A DNA stretch of 64,000 nucleotides from Agarophyton chilense (Eukaryota > Rhodophyta > Florideophyceae > Gracilariales > Gracilariaceae). A model generated the notes under the pieces. It saw only the letters and a list, made by a program, of their open reading frames with translations, was not told where the DNA came from and searched no databases. The stretch is taken from the NCBI GenBank assembly GCA_030374765.1, contig JARGXX010000010.1:124001-188000 (forward strand), in the 5' to 3' direction. Position numbers and translations under genes: made by a program. This document shows positions 34,120-45,279 of this stretch, one piece after another; the stretch's first letter is position 1; each line of letters begins with the position of its first letter.

Positions 34120-35605
34120 TAGCCCACCTTGGTGGAGAGAAGAAGAACTATGGTTGTTTGGTCGGAAATGGAGAAGAAGGAGTATGGTTGGCTTTATTAT
34201 TCATGCCGTTCATACGGGAGTGGCTCTCACTTGGTGTGAGGTCACAACAATGCTCGCTCTTAGCGGTCGGGTCCCGACTGTTGTCGTGTCTGACCGCCCC
34301 TTTCGTTTTCGGTTGTTTACACTTGATGGGTTTTTCATCCAGCTTGCTGGTTCACGATTGCTTCTGTGATCCGTAATCACGGTTTTTCCCCATTCGTTAT
34401 GGTGTACAACAACCGATTACATCGTTTCTTGATCAGCTTTGTTGCCGCTGGTCGCCCACGAGTCGTGGTGGTGAAGCCCCCTACTTGGGATGTGGACTTG
34501 GTCCATCACCGCTGCGCTGGTGCTACTGTACACTACAGGTCACCTGGAGACCTTCCTCGTTTGTTTATTAATCGTTCAGAACGATTCGGCTCCCCGTTTG
34601 CTTACGGTTGCTTTCTCCGGAATCGGATGTTTCATCTCTACAGTAATACCTGGATTCCAGTTGCGGAAACCCCGTTACTCCAGGAATACTACTCTGATTC
34701 GGATGAGACTTGAACACAGACTATTCTGGAGATATTCAAGTGCCTTGGCGAAGACGGAACCCAATTATCTTGGAAAACGTCAGAGATATGACATCGTTTC
34801 AGCTTGCCGCTCTATTCTTATCCTGAACTGAAACAGGTCGCGACTTCCCACTTAATGGTGCTCAATCTTCCCATTCTTGGATGCAATTGAAATTTCTGCT
34901 TCTTGTGAGTACGCCGACTAGTCGGGTTAGTGCCAGAACTTTTTCATCTGAAGTTATCCGCGTTTTGCGTTGTGGACCGCTTTGAACCCGGTAATCCTGG
35001 TTTGGACCGGTGGAAAAACCGCCCGTCCGCGGGAAGCTGGAACTCGGTTCGAGACAAGATCTCCCTTGGGAGTTAGTAGACAGCACGGGAAGGACACTGG
35101 AAGTCAAGACCCACGACACCGGGCACTAGCCGTGTTGACGAAGCTCGTGCGCTCCTACCCTTGCGGGGGGGAGGTGGTCCGATGATTCGGTGGCCGCGTA
35201 CTCTCTCAGGGAGGAATCGGAACGCCTCAGGGAGGAATGTGAAGGCTATGAAGCTGACAAACACACCTCATGGAGGGATATACTGCGCAAGCAGAGGTGC
35301 AACACAACAGAACAATCGAGATGGCGGACTACAGTATCCACAACAAGGGAACCCGACAAGGAATGGTCGTGAAACTTCGTGATTGCGCTTCACTCTTGCT
35401 GAGGATCACAACCGCAACTCGCGGGGCGCACTGCAATCGCAGATAGAATTTCTCTCTCATGAGGATGAGCCGATAAAATCGGAGTGGATTTGCTCTAGGC
35501 GGAGGTGTCTACTGGTCACCGAAATGTAGACGTGCACAGCGGATGTATTCCCGACGGCGTCGACGTCCCTCGTCGAGGTTGTCGCTCCGTCTGAGAAGGG
35601 GGATA

Positions 35606-36333
35606 TGTGGTGCAAGCCCTCTGGGAGGGGTTCTGAAGGACTTAGTATTTTTCCCGAAACATTCGGATGCGCATGGCGTAGCTGCAGCGCGCCGTGGCCC
35701 CGACTTGGGTGCAACTGACACACGTGTAACGTGGTTGGCCAAGGAGAGGCTGTCACAGCATTGCTGGATATGTTCTCTATTTATTTAGATTTATTACCTT
35801 AGGTTAGTGAGTTTTCTACAGTACTGTACACTATATAGTGCCAGGGCGATCTCGCCCTGACACTCAGTAAACTTCCCCAACCAGGGTTCTTGGCTCTAAG
35901 TCTTTTTCCGCTTTCGCGAGTCTTCCACACTCTACGGAGGTGAAGCCGCGTTACTAACGGTAGACTTATCCACCCTGCGTCAACAGGAGACTCACCGCTG
36001 TTAGCGTGTATATCTTTCATACCACTGCCGTGTTCTCGCCCCAGTATTGGGTTTGCTACATATTTATTTTGGCTCTCGTGGCCCATGCCCCCGATCGCCC
36101 CCACTGGGTGGTCCCCCCTTTATCACTTGCCCACTCCCGTGGAATACAGCTCATCCCTGGTCTGCTCCCTTCTAGCATCCCGCACTCTCCCCGCTTGGCG
36201 TGCCGGTGAACCTCTGCCTTACACCCCGACTTAGTCGTGTTCACTCCGGAGAGGCTCCGTCGCCGTGCTACCCTACTTGGAGGAAGACTCGGACATCTTC
36301 GTGTGTTTCCGCCGCCCTTGGCGTTGCACTACA
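35606..36333 (+). repeat. 3' LTR of GyC
   Basis: 728 bp, starting TGTGGTGC and ending GCACTACA (inverted ends), followed by the duplicated target ATACT. Confidence 0.95.
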
Positions 36334-36459
36334 ATACTGTAGCACAGATTGGAAGAAAGCCATCTTCTTTTCACCCAACCGGAAGTCCGCCGCTTCGCCC
36401 TAGCTCACCGAACACATATCCATCGCAGTGTGAAACAAGGAGCTATCCACACACAGAAG

Positions 36460-36744
36460 ATGATTCGCGATCCGGCATTATCCTCCGCGCTACGCCGCCT
36501 GATCCGCGCGAAAAACGCCTCATTTCGCAACGATGCCGAGATGTTGCGCATAGCAAACCAAACATTACGAGGACAGATACAACAGCACTACGACGTCGCT
36601 GTGGAAAAACGAGATCAATTGCATTTGGAAATCGAAGAAGCCACAACTTTTCTCAACAACAACGTTGTACAAGCCCCCTTAAATGAGCGCGGAAACTATG
36701 CAGTTGATGCTACCCGCATCAATGAGAACAATTTACGCTCATGA
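36460..36744 (+). CDS. LYRM7: MZM1/LYRM7-like complex III assembly factor
   Basis: LYR-motif proteins of the MZM1/LYRM7 type are small mitochondrial matrix chaperones that stabilise the Rieske iron-sulfur protein before it enters complex III. From the first ATG (36460) the product is 94 residues, close to the 100-125 of the family. It shows the LYR-type helix start SALRRLIRAKNASFRNDAEM, the long helix pair, and the diagnostic C-terminus FLNNNVVQAPLNERGNY, matching the family's FLRxNIVQGxxNxxGxY. The frame is open upstream to 36349 but without an ATG, so an extension by an upstream exon is possible. It is the only host-type gene in the insertion block that looks whole. The GyC LTR ends 126 bp before this ATG and so replaces or displaces its promoter. 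It is convergent with the DUF4079 copy, 10 bp away. Confidence 0.75.
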   Translation: MIRDPALSSALRRLIRAKNASFRNDAEMLRIANQTLRGQIQQHYDVAVEKRDQLHLEIEEATTFLNNNVVQAPLNERGNYAVDATRINENNLRS

Positions 36745-36754
36745 CACACTAATC

Positions 36755-37497
36755 CTATCCGAGAAGCTTCCCAACAATCACCATGCCGGACTTTGCTTGC
36801 CATCCGAACAAACCCGCCGCCACGAATGCAAGCGAGAAATGCACTTGCCTGGCCCACTCTTTGCCCTTATGCATGTACGGAACAAAAGACGCAGTTACAC
36901 TGAACAAAGCAACCAAACCCAACCCGGTGTACAGATGTGGGCCAGGGAATAGCTAACCGTTCGTGCATACGTGTTTGCCATTCCACAAAAAGTTGCCAGC
37001 GTAATGATGGCAAATAGACAGCTCGACGTTCGGAAATGACGGTCTGTCACCTTCTTTTGCACCAATTCCTTGCGTTTCTCTGCTTCAGACTTGCGAATTA
37101 GCGATGATTAATAGCCAAAATAGAACGTGTAAAGACAGGTTCCCAGAAGCACCCATATCAACACCGAGTGTACCAAACACGCTGGCTTCGTCTTGAATGA
37201 CTCTTTCAACGTATCAGGCACGGCGTGCGCAGCCGGAATTCCACTTAAACCAAAGTAGATACCCGCCAGCGACCATCTGGCCTCACTTATGACGTTTACC
37301 CAGTTCTTCGTCTCATCAACGGCGAGCGGTTCGGTTTCTGATGGCAGTCGCGCTTCGACGTGTAGTCGCGCAGCTTTGCTTCTCGCAGCTGGGGTTACTT
37401 TCACTCGTGCTAATCGCGTCAACTGCGTAGCCTCATGCTCCAAAGCGTGCCGCGCACTTTTCACCGGTGTTGCTGGAACAAATGCCATGGCAGACAT
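36755..37497 (-). pseudogene. DUF4079 plastid-type membrane protein, broken copy
   Basis: DUF4079 proteins are small membrane proteins of cyanobacteria and plastids, function unknown. From ATG 37497 there is a Ser/Ala/Arg-rich, transit-peptide-like leader and a hydrophobic stretch (SVLIWVLLGTCLYTFYFGY). After an in-frame TAA (37108-37110) comes SSLIRKSEAEKRKELVQKK, then DRHFRTSSCLFAIITLATFC. A frame change near 36930 leads into the conserved LFPGPHLYTGLGLVALFSV and MHKGKEWARQVHFSLAFVAA with GLFGWQAKSGMVIVGKLLG, to a stop at 36755. These are the family's GPHL, H-x-GL and FGWQxxTG features. Three or four membrane segments are expected. A short intron would remove conserved residues, so I prefer one stop plus one frameshift. 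Sequencing error is the alternative. Confidence 0.7.
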
Positions 37498-37757
37498 GCT
37501 TGGTTCCCGACAGTGCTGTGTATCTCAAACCAGCTGCTTGTCTTCCAGCCCTAATGAAATGTTGTTGAAATAGTTGGCCGTGTGCGTCAGTCGTAATGGC
37601 GAAGGTGCATGCGACAGCGGACACGAGATCAAACGAGGTGCGTGTGCAGTAGCTCATTTTCACCACGGAAAAGCAAGAACTCACCGTAAGCGGGTTCGCT
37701 AAAGTCAGATTCTAGCTCCACGGAGCAATAACCTCAAATCTCTTTCAAATGCTTCTT

Positions 37758-38939
37758 TCAGTCATAATCTATCTTGTCGTCTTCGACATTTAGAAGCGAT
37801 GACAGTGAAAAATCTTCCTCAACTTCTATTCCCAGTGCTTGAGCTATATCAGGCATCATGTCTGCAAGCACATCAACAATCTGGTACTTAACTGCGCGAA
37901 TCGGGGCCAGGGCAGCGGATATCTTCTCAGCCATAGAACCACCCTTTTGGTCTTTTCTATTCTTTTGTTCGCCAGTGCTCTTCTGTGTGCCCTTGCTCAA
38001 GAAGCCAACTTCCAAAGACATATTTTCTTTCGTGCATAGTCAACATGTTGTTTCGCTCGCTTCGCTTATGGCACTTAAATTCATGAAGACGAAGTGAATT
38101 GGTACCAATACGTTCTTCTCCTGCACGTCTTGCAGTACATCGGAAATAATAGTGTCGACTGCTGTCGTAGAGACGTCCCGGCACCGGTACATCCCTCCCG
38201 AAGGAGTAGCCAATGAGCGTCTCTTCAGTGAGGAGCTTACGGTGATGCTCGCGAAGCCACTTCTCAAGCGGCACGCAGGTGGTCGCCACGCCATCGACAG
38301 TCTCAGAGTGGTTATAGTCAGCGACAACATATATGTTCCGCGCTGGAACGAGACGGAGAGCTTCTGGTATTTGAATGTCGAAAACTAGTACATCCAGAAT
38401 GTTGCAGTGGGCTTCGTACGTGCCTTGTTTGCAGGATAGCGCCCCGCTTAGACTGCTCTGGTCTGAGCGAGACCGATGAAATAGCACACTCTTCCCATAG
38501 CTTGCCAACTGCGTTTCGTAGGAACTTAATGTCACGAAGACCGACCAAAGAAATTTTCAACACGGAGTCAGAGAGAGCGTATGGGAGATGGTGGTGCTGG
38601 CATGGGACGTTCAATAGCAATTTATGGTGGCATGAGTTGGAAATCGTCGAGAATCTCACCTTCAATAACACCAGGATTCACGGAGAATACAGGGTACCAC
38701 TTTGCAAACTGAAGAGATGGCTCGGCCGTATCTAACTCCGCACAGGGAATAATTGATCTTCCAAGGTATTCCATGATTTCCCCGTCGTCGTCGTCATATA
38801 TCAAAACGTTCAAGTTGAGTTTCCTTTCTCCATCTCTCATGTTGACATCCATGAAGGTCACGACGGAGAGTGCTGCCGGCACGCGCGGAGGAGAGAAAGA
38901 ATGAAATGAGAAGAGCGGGAAAAGCGGGATCGGAGGCAC
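37758..38939 (-). pseudogene. Ferlin-like C2-domain protein remnant
   Basis: Right to left: a C2-domain half (ALSVVTFMDVNMRDGERKLN, LIYDDDDGEIMEYLGRSIIP); a linker of ferlin type (FAKWYPVF, GEILDDFQLMPP); the start of the next C2 domain (SVLKISLVGLRDIKFLR); its second half (NILDVLVFDIQIPEALRLVP, ARNIYVVADYN, GVATTCVPLEKWL); and an acidic end (SSLLNVEDDKIDYD). The order C2, GEIL linker, then a lxVxxxGLRDL C2 start is that of ferlins, which are Ca2+-dependent membrane-fusion proteins. The pieces lie in at least three frames and no splice sites were obvious, so this is probably a broken partial copy. Frame changes lie near 38620, 38500 and 38030. The rest of the roughly 2000-residue protein is absent. 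Confidence 0.45.
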
Positions 38940-39958
38940 AGCGGCGCCAACCCGACCGAGAGCGCTCGGCTACGGCATCGCTTCGATAGTGGTTGCACAC
39001 GCTCTCTGTGAGCGGCTTCATGCACGACGATTATGGAGCCAATGGTCTCGAGATTGGTAACGCGTCGCACAGCAGGTCACTACTGTACGCAACAGTGGCC
39101 AAACAGTGTGAAGGAAGTGGCGAATCTGCCTGCATGCATGATTTTCGTGGAGGTAGGTTATCTGGTAGAGTACAGTACAATGGTCATACAGACAGAGAAA
39201 ATGTTTTGGAAGGACAGCCAATCATGATGGGTGGCTTGAAAATGTACACGATAACAAATTGTGGCTTTCCGCGCTTTACAGGCAGTACGCTGGAATGAGA
39301 CCTGATGGTGAGGCATGCCCGTTCAGCCATTCCCACTTGCGAGACTTTGACCTTATCAATTCGCTGCTCACGATAGAATGTGCTCTCCACCTCCCCAATC
39401 GCGAGATGCAATGCTCTCCCCACCGTGGCGCATCTGCAAGGATAAAGTATCTTCTTGATGGCAGTATGCACTGTTTTCTGTTCTTGGTGTTCGCAAACTG
39501 AGGTTCGTTTTTCAGTAAGCAGGTTCGTATTCGAGTGTCCTCGGTTTTTGACTCTTCAAGCTGCCTTGAGGCTCAGGCTAGAACACTTAATTACTTTTCT
39601 CTTGCTCCCAGAATGGCTAGATTGGTAGTAGTTCCTTTTGTTCTTGTCATTTTGTTGCACTCGCTTGGTTTGTTCTCAAGATTCTACATACTCAGCGACA
39701 CGCAGTTACTCTTTTCTACAGCTAATTCATTGGTTTATTGGTTTTTCTTTCTTTGTATTTACTATCTTAATACATACGTTTGCATTCTTTTACGGGTTCG
39801 TTGTACTACAATTCATGTTCTTGCTAGGATAGATTTATCCATTGGATGAGTACGTTTTTTGAAAAAACTTTCAACTAACTCTTTTCTTTTGTTGAGCTTC
39901 AATATTGCGTTTCCGTCAAGTGTCATACCTTTTGCGGTGAAATGGTACACATACAAAA
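38940..39958. other. Unassigned stretch
   Basis: No gene recognised. Short hydrophobic open stretches (for example 39535-39849) have no family signature. It separates the ferlin-like remnant from the transposon's accessory gene. Confidence 0.3.
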
Positions 39959-41353
39959 CTAACGCCTGCTTTCGTGTCGGTGTTGGAAGAGTGTAACGGT
40001 TCGTCGGGCTCCTAGATTTCTAGAAACACGGGGCTGTCTGCTGCCAGTAATATTCTCACAGTCATGCGAGTTATTGGCTTGCGAAAATTGCACTGTAGCA
40101 GGACGTAATGCAGGAGTGCCGGATTGAGCTGTGGTTCGGGCTCTGGAAGCATAAAACGGGGTCGAGCCAGCGTGAGCAGCAATTACCCTTTCGAGAACAG
40201 CAGGACTTATAAGAGACGCTAACTGCGATGAACTCAATCGATCAAAACCTGCAGCAACGGCATCAACATCTGCTCCATCGTCGATGGTGTTAGCTGGTTC
40301 GGTACTTTCTCGATCTTCATTTTGGTTGGCAGTAGACTTCTCTAACTGAGATATGGGTACGTCTTCGTCGTTGGGACCAGGATCAGAATCCTGGTCTTCG
40401 TTGTCCAAGTTTCGTGCACCAGGTAGGTTTGTGGCCCTATTTCCTTGACTCGATAGGTTGTAATCACTGTGAAGCGCATCGTTTTCTTCTCACGAATGGA
40501 GGTCTGAGAATGAATGCATGCCAATGACATGAGAAACAGGTATACCCAAAGGACTCAATATTTTGCGAGCATCATTTAGGCGTCTTTCTACTCCGCCAAC
40601 AATTGCTTGGTCACCAGAACCAACGCGCGAATGCTGCATATCCGGGGTAGGAGTTGTACGTTTCAACTGCGTGGAAGGTAAGATGTGCACACCAAAGGCT
40701 CCTCGAGAGCTATTTGAAGATGTGCGAACTGTGTTCTGATGATTCTGAAGTGCTGGCAATGTCGAAGGACCAATGAGGTCAATTCGACGCCTTTGTGTTA
40801 ATCCGTTGCCAGCAAGGGCGCCGTTCGGTTCTGGAACTCGCTTCGAAGGCTTGCACTTCTGAATGAAGAACTGTTCAACTCCCCAGTTTGATGCACCCTG
40901 CGCAAAAACCATCATGCTAGGCTTGGCAATGGCTGCATCTAACATTCTCTCCGCCAATGAATGGTTTTTCTTGTATATCGCTGACCAACTCTTTCCTTCC
41001 CAACCTCCAGGAAGCATGAAAGCCAATATGTTACCTACGCAATCCTTAGCATGCGCATTGATAAACTCATCCGGAACGTCTTCAGGTACGTTGATGAGCC
41101 TTCGAGAGTCGGCGACTGGAAGTTTCGCATTTGTTTCGATTATTAACTCCCGAAAGGCTTTTGCAAGATTTGGGTCTCGACCAAATCTTGCTTGGAATCG
41201 TTTTGGTTTGTAAAGAGGGTGTCGGAAGGGCTGGGGATGAATGGTATCAACCCTGCATTTGATGTAATGCATTTCGTCTTCTATTTTTGACAGTTTGAGC
41301 ATGGCTTGATCCAGTTTTGATTTCAGTGCATTAAGATCATCACGAAATGCCAT
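39959..41353 (-). CDS. Transposon accessory protein, unknown, with one internal TGA
   Basis: A single minus-strand frame from ATG 41353 to a TAG at 39959-39961, about 464 codons, interrupted once by TGA (40490-40492). The N-terminus is a coiled coil (LNALKSKLDQAMLKLSKIED). It is followed by a globular part (AKAFRELIIETNAKLPVADS, DEFINAHAKDCVGNILAFML, WSAIYKKNHSLAERMLDAAI) and a Ser/Asn/Pro-rich tail with an acidic patch. I do not recognise the family. It is transcribed away from the transposase gene across a 301-bp gap, an arrangement like the second gene (TnpA-type or DNA-binding) of CACTA-group elements. A role in binding subterminal repeats is inference. Confidence 0.5.
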
Positions 41354-41654
41354 CTCCAAATGAGTTACGAATTTGGATTTGTATGGAAGTATAGTACGAG
41401 CTCGGGGCTAAGCTTGGTCTGTGCGAGGAAGATGGAAATGCAGCTGCACTTATATCCTCCCATATTTTCGGTTGGTTTATAATACTTTCTGAACAGGCCT
41501 CGAATGGAAAGAAGATGCGATGCCACCTAACTGCCAAGTTTCAGTTTACTCTATTTTATGTCTTCATCTTCAGTTTTCAGGAATTGAATTCATTTTGCTC
41601 CTCGACATTGTGAGGCAAGTAAGACTGACTGCCGTGAATGAATGTTTTTAAACA

Positions 41655-44600
41655 ATGGAGCGGTATGCGTGTCCTCCGTGGTTTCATTGTCGATGTAGAA
41701 TAGGAAAGCCAGTGAGCCTGTCGACGATGCGGAACCATCGTCGGGAGGCCAACAGGCGTCAGAAACGGGTTGGACGTGGACTGTTTACTTGGGGCCCAAA
41801 GCTGAAGGCGGGGAAAACGAAGTATCACCAATTCGAATGTTTTGATGACCTGAGTGAGCACCCGACTGACGAAGAGCCTGTGGCGGCCGACGAAGAAATT
41901 GGTATAGAAGATGCAGTGCGAAATATTCAGGATTCCATCCATTCCTCGCATCGTGAAGACTTGTCTCCGGGAAGCAAAAGCGGTTTGATTATGTCACAAA
42001 AGGAGTGTACTCTTGGGAGAGAAAATAGTCCTCCACCACCACCGATTCAATCCCTTGGACGTTTGTCCGCCAATCAAGATAGATCAGAAGACAATCTAGA
42101 AGGAAATGGAGGGGATACATCCTCTAAAAATGATGAGGTACAAGAAACCCAATGCACCACCTGAAGAAACGTTCAGTCAACATACTGTGAAAATGAAGGA
42201 AGTAATGTCAGAGATGATTCTGAACAGGAAATTGGGATCTCTCGCGCGAATTGTAACACCAATGATTCCTATGGTGAAGCATTTCAACCCGTTCTACACT
42301 CCATTCCAGGCATGGAAGAAAGTGGTTCCTCGAAGGAGATGACTTCCACCGTAGGTGATACAGGAATGGTGGAACCAGTTGTAGTACATCAAAGCTCAAG
42401 TGGTGACGGACTAGCATATGATGAAGGTTTGCACTCTTCTCAACATTCTAAAATTGTTGCAGGAGAGGGTAGCTCATACGAAAATGACGACATCGGCGGA
42501 ACCCAACATGCATCATCATCAATCAGAGGTCTCGGTGCCTGGGTCACAGTACAAAGAAGAGTCGTTGACATCTATCAAAAGAATAATTTAGAGTTTACGG
42601 TTATGGACGATATCTTGAATATCGTGGATGCCCCTTGCAAAAGCTGGAAGACATTTACCAGCTACATCTGCAGAAGCACTGGGCTGTCCGGTAATCTCGA
42701 GAAGTACGCTATATGCCCAGGACACAGGGCATTCGTTGAACTCGATGTTGGGGGGAATTCGGCAAGAAATGAATTAAGTTCAGCTGTACCCCAAGCGAGC
42801 GACTGTGATGTATGTGAAAAATCAGCCCCGTCAGAGCTTGATGATGCTGAAGAGGTGTACAAATATCTACCAATATTGCCAAGAATTGAAAAAATGGTGC
42901 TTGACCCAGAAATGTATGAGCAGCTATATCATTATCGTTGGGAATCTGCGCGTGATTCTTGTGAGGGAATTCTCAGTGACTACATGCATGGGAGTCAGTA
43001 CGCTCTCCTTCAGCAGAAATACGGCGGTGAGGAGGGAATGAAGTACGATATCTTCATCGGAGCGTCACAAGACGGGTTTCAAATCTTTAAGAACAACCTC
43101 TACAATGTTTGGATACTCTCAGCCTTAAACCTAAATCTCCCTCCCAACCGTCATTATCGAATGCACAATGTGCTGCCACTGGCTTTCATTCCGGGACCTA
43201 AGCAGCCCAAGAACCTGCAGTCGTTTCTTATACCGCTTTTGAATGAAATTCATCGCTCTCTAGCAGCTGAGGGTGGCATTCTACTTTTTCATGACGGCGT
43301 ACAACGCAAAGTACGCATTCATCTTCTTTTCTTTTCAGGTGATCAACCAGCCATTTCAAAGGTCGCATGCCTTGCCGGACCAAACGGTAAAATGCCGTGT
43401 CGTGAGTGTGAGATACGTGGGCATCATCAAGTACACACGTACTTTCCTTCGAAACTGAGAATTGCAGAGATCAGTTCGCGATTCAAGATTTTTTTCAACC
43501 CAAGAAGGTTAAATCTTCGAACTCCCACTTCTATAAGCGAAAGCATTGAAAGAGTTGAAGATTGTTCGACCGAGGCGGCACGGGATCGTGTTCGTTTGGC
43601 ATCAGGGATATCTGGGAGGACTCTGTTGTTCTCGTTACCATACGTGAATAACTATACTTGGTTCCCCCAGGACGTGATGCATACCTTTATGAACATTCAA
43701 CGCGATCTCCTTCAAATCATGTTTGAGACAAAGGATGATGAGTTTACGCTCTCCCCTCACGACATTGCCGTGCTGGATAAAGAGTTGGTAGGATGGGGGG
43801 CAACAATATCCGGTCAAATTGCAGCAAAACCGAGAGCACTCCGCAGGTACAGGAACTGGAAGGCATCTGAACTGAATCGTTTCACATCTATGTACTCCAC
43901 TGTGCTCTTTGATGGTGTAATTACGCGAAAGTACTTGGATGGTCTATCTAGTTTCGCTAAAATTATGGATATTTGTTTTAGGACAAAGCTCACAAACTTC
44001 GATATAGATCGAACAGGACAACTTTGAATCAGTTTCTTTGAACATTTCGAGGAATGTTACTTTCGGTACAGTCCTTCTCGCGTTCGCTTCTGCAAATCTA
44101 CGTTTCATGCGCTTTTGCATCTTGCCGAGGGAATGACACGATACGGCCCTCTGGGTGCCATATCGCAGTACTGGCTGGAACGTAGTATCGGATGGGCTCA
44201 GGACCGCAACAATTCCCGATACCGAGCAACGGAGTCACTGATGAAAAGCGCTTGCTTTGGGGAAGCATACAAGCTATTCTACAGGACACCCTTTGTCACT
44301 GAAGATGATTCGAAGAAACCAATCATCGAAGCTGGAGGCTTCCAGCGCTTGGGACCAAGCGCACAAGTGAGTCTGGCACAATTTACCGACGGACTCCGCC
44401 TACGTCAGCTGATTCAGAAGTATTTGGTGAGAAAATACGTAGGAATGTCAGATGCAGACTCGAGAACACTTGCATCCAGATTACAGAAGTGCCATCTCTG
44501 GTCACGCGTAAAGTTCGTCAGCTGAGATACTGTACAAACATCAAGTGTGTATTGGGATGTAAGGAGCAGGGAAAAGCATCAACCAAACATGAGGGAGAAT

Positions 44601-45065
44601 TGCTTCGTGGCGGTTGAAATGGACGAGACAGCCAACTCTGCTGATGTGTACAACGGGAGGCTAATGCGTTTGATTGAATTTGACCTCTCCGCGATACTTA
44701 GTACTGGGGTGTCTGCACCACCAGATTGGCAATGTACACATTTCGTTGGGTGGTTTGATTGGGATGAGAACATGAAGCAAGGACGACAAGGACAGGTATA
44801 CAAGGAATGTGCCTCCACTCTGGCTTTCAAAAGAGCATCTTTAGAAGATGTTTCAATTATAAATCGTCTCATTGGTCTGGCAGAGCATCGATTGTGGAAC
44901 CAGGAGAGAAATGAAGGAACCGAGAGGAGGGCTCTCGGTCGACGACGGACATACTTTTTAGACGACCTCTGCCGCACGCACAGTCTTTTGAATCCCAGAG
45001 CCCCTTCCTGGGATGGTATCAACAGAGTACTTTGTGGAGTAGCTGGGAGGGAGACGGAACGTTAA
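41655..45065 (+). pseudogene. Plavaka/CACTA-type (Tnp2-like) transposase, one frame with three internal TGA codons
   Basis: One frame runs 1137 codons from ATG 41655 to TAA 45063-45065, with TGA at 42162, 44025 and 44523 and no frameshift. The N-terminus has a Cys/His cluster (CPPWFHCRCRIGKPVSLSTM then RNHRR), probably a zinc finger. The middle is acidic and Ser-rich. The catalytic region has DGFQIFKNNLYNVWILSALN, FIPGPKQPKNLQSFLIPLLN, GPNGKMPCRECEIRGHH and WFPQDVMHTFMNIQRDLLQI. Later comes LLHLAEGMTRYGPLGAISQY with WLERSIGWAQ. These match Tnp2-type DDE transposases (IPGP-x-P, CRxC-x-I-x-G, DxMH, GPL-x-x-W-x-ER). The last 170 residues have no recognised fold. All three breaks being TGA fits CGA-to-TGA change at CpG sites. 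Readthrough is an alternative. Confidence 0.75.
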
Positions 45066-45279
45066 TGACACCGGTTCTTACCAGGACGCAGTTTTTGCGC
45101 AAGCGAGAAGCATGGGAAAATCCGAGTCGAAAACGTTCAAGCTCTGTCATCGACGAATATGCAACCCCGCAACGTCGAGAAGCTGACAAGGAGGAATGGC
45201 AAATTTGAATCCAGGGAAAATGAAGGCAATAGATCTCACGGTACCATATTTCGTATCCAATGTTTAAATAAAGCACCTG

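Larger units (their letters stand above)
28619..36333 (+). mobile_element. GyC: young LTR element lacking visible RT and integrase
   Basis: A 7.7-kb element with two 728-bp LTRs (28619-29346; 35606-36333) that differ at about seven positions by eye. It has a perfect target duplication ATACT (28614-28618 and 36334-36338), a primer-binding site (29350-29365) and a polypurine tract (GAGAAGGGGGATA, 35593-35605). Between them are three long open stretches: a gag N-terminus-like protein (29537-30412), an aspartic-protease-bearing protein (30415-32778) and a chromodomain protein (32806-34119). RNase H and integrase are not seen and only a short RT-like trace is. The element therefore looks like a recently moved, non-autonomous derivative of a Gypsy family. 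The 34120-35590 part has no recognised gene. Confidence 0.9.

Noticed and set aside
34366-34713. An extra GyC gene after the chromodomain
   Set aside because: Opens at GTG, no conserved motif, not supported by another family.
37433-37684. An 83-residue protein upstream of the DUF4079 copy
   Set aside because: Overlaps its leader in another frame and has no recognisable features.
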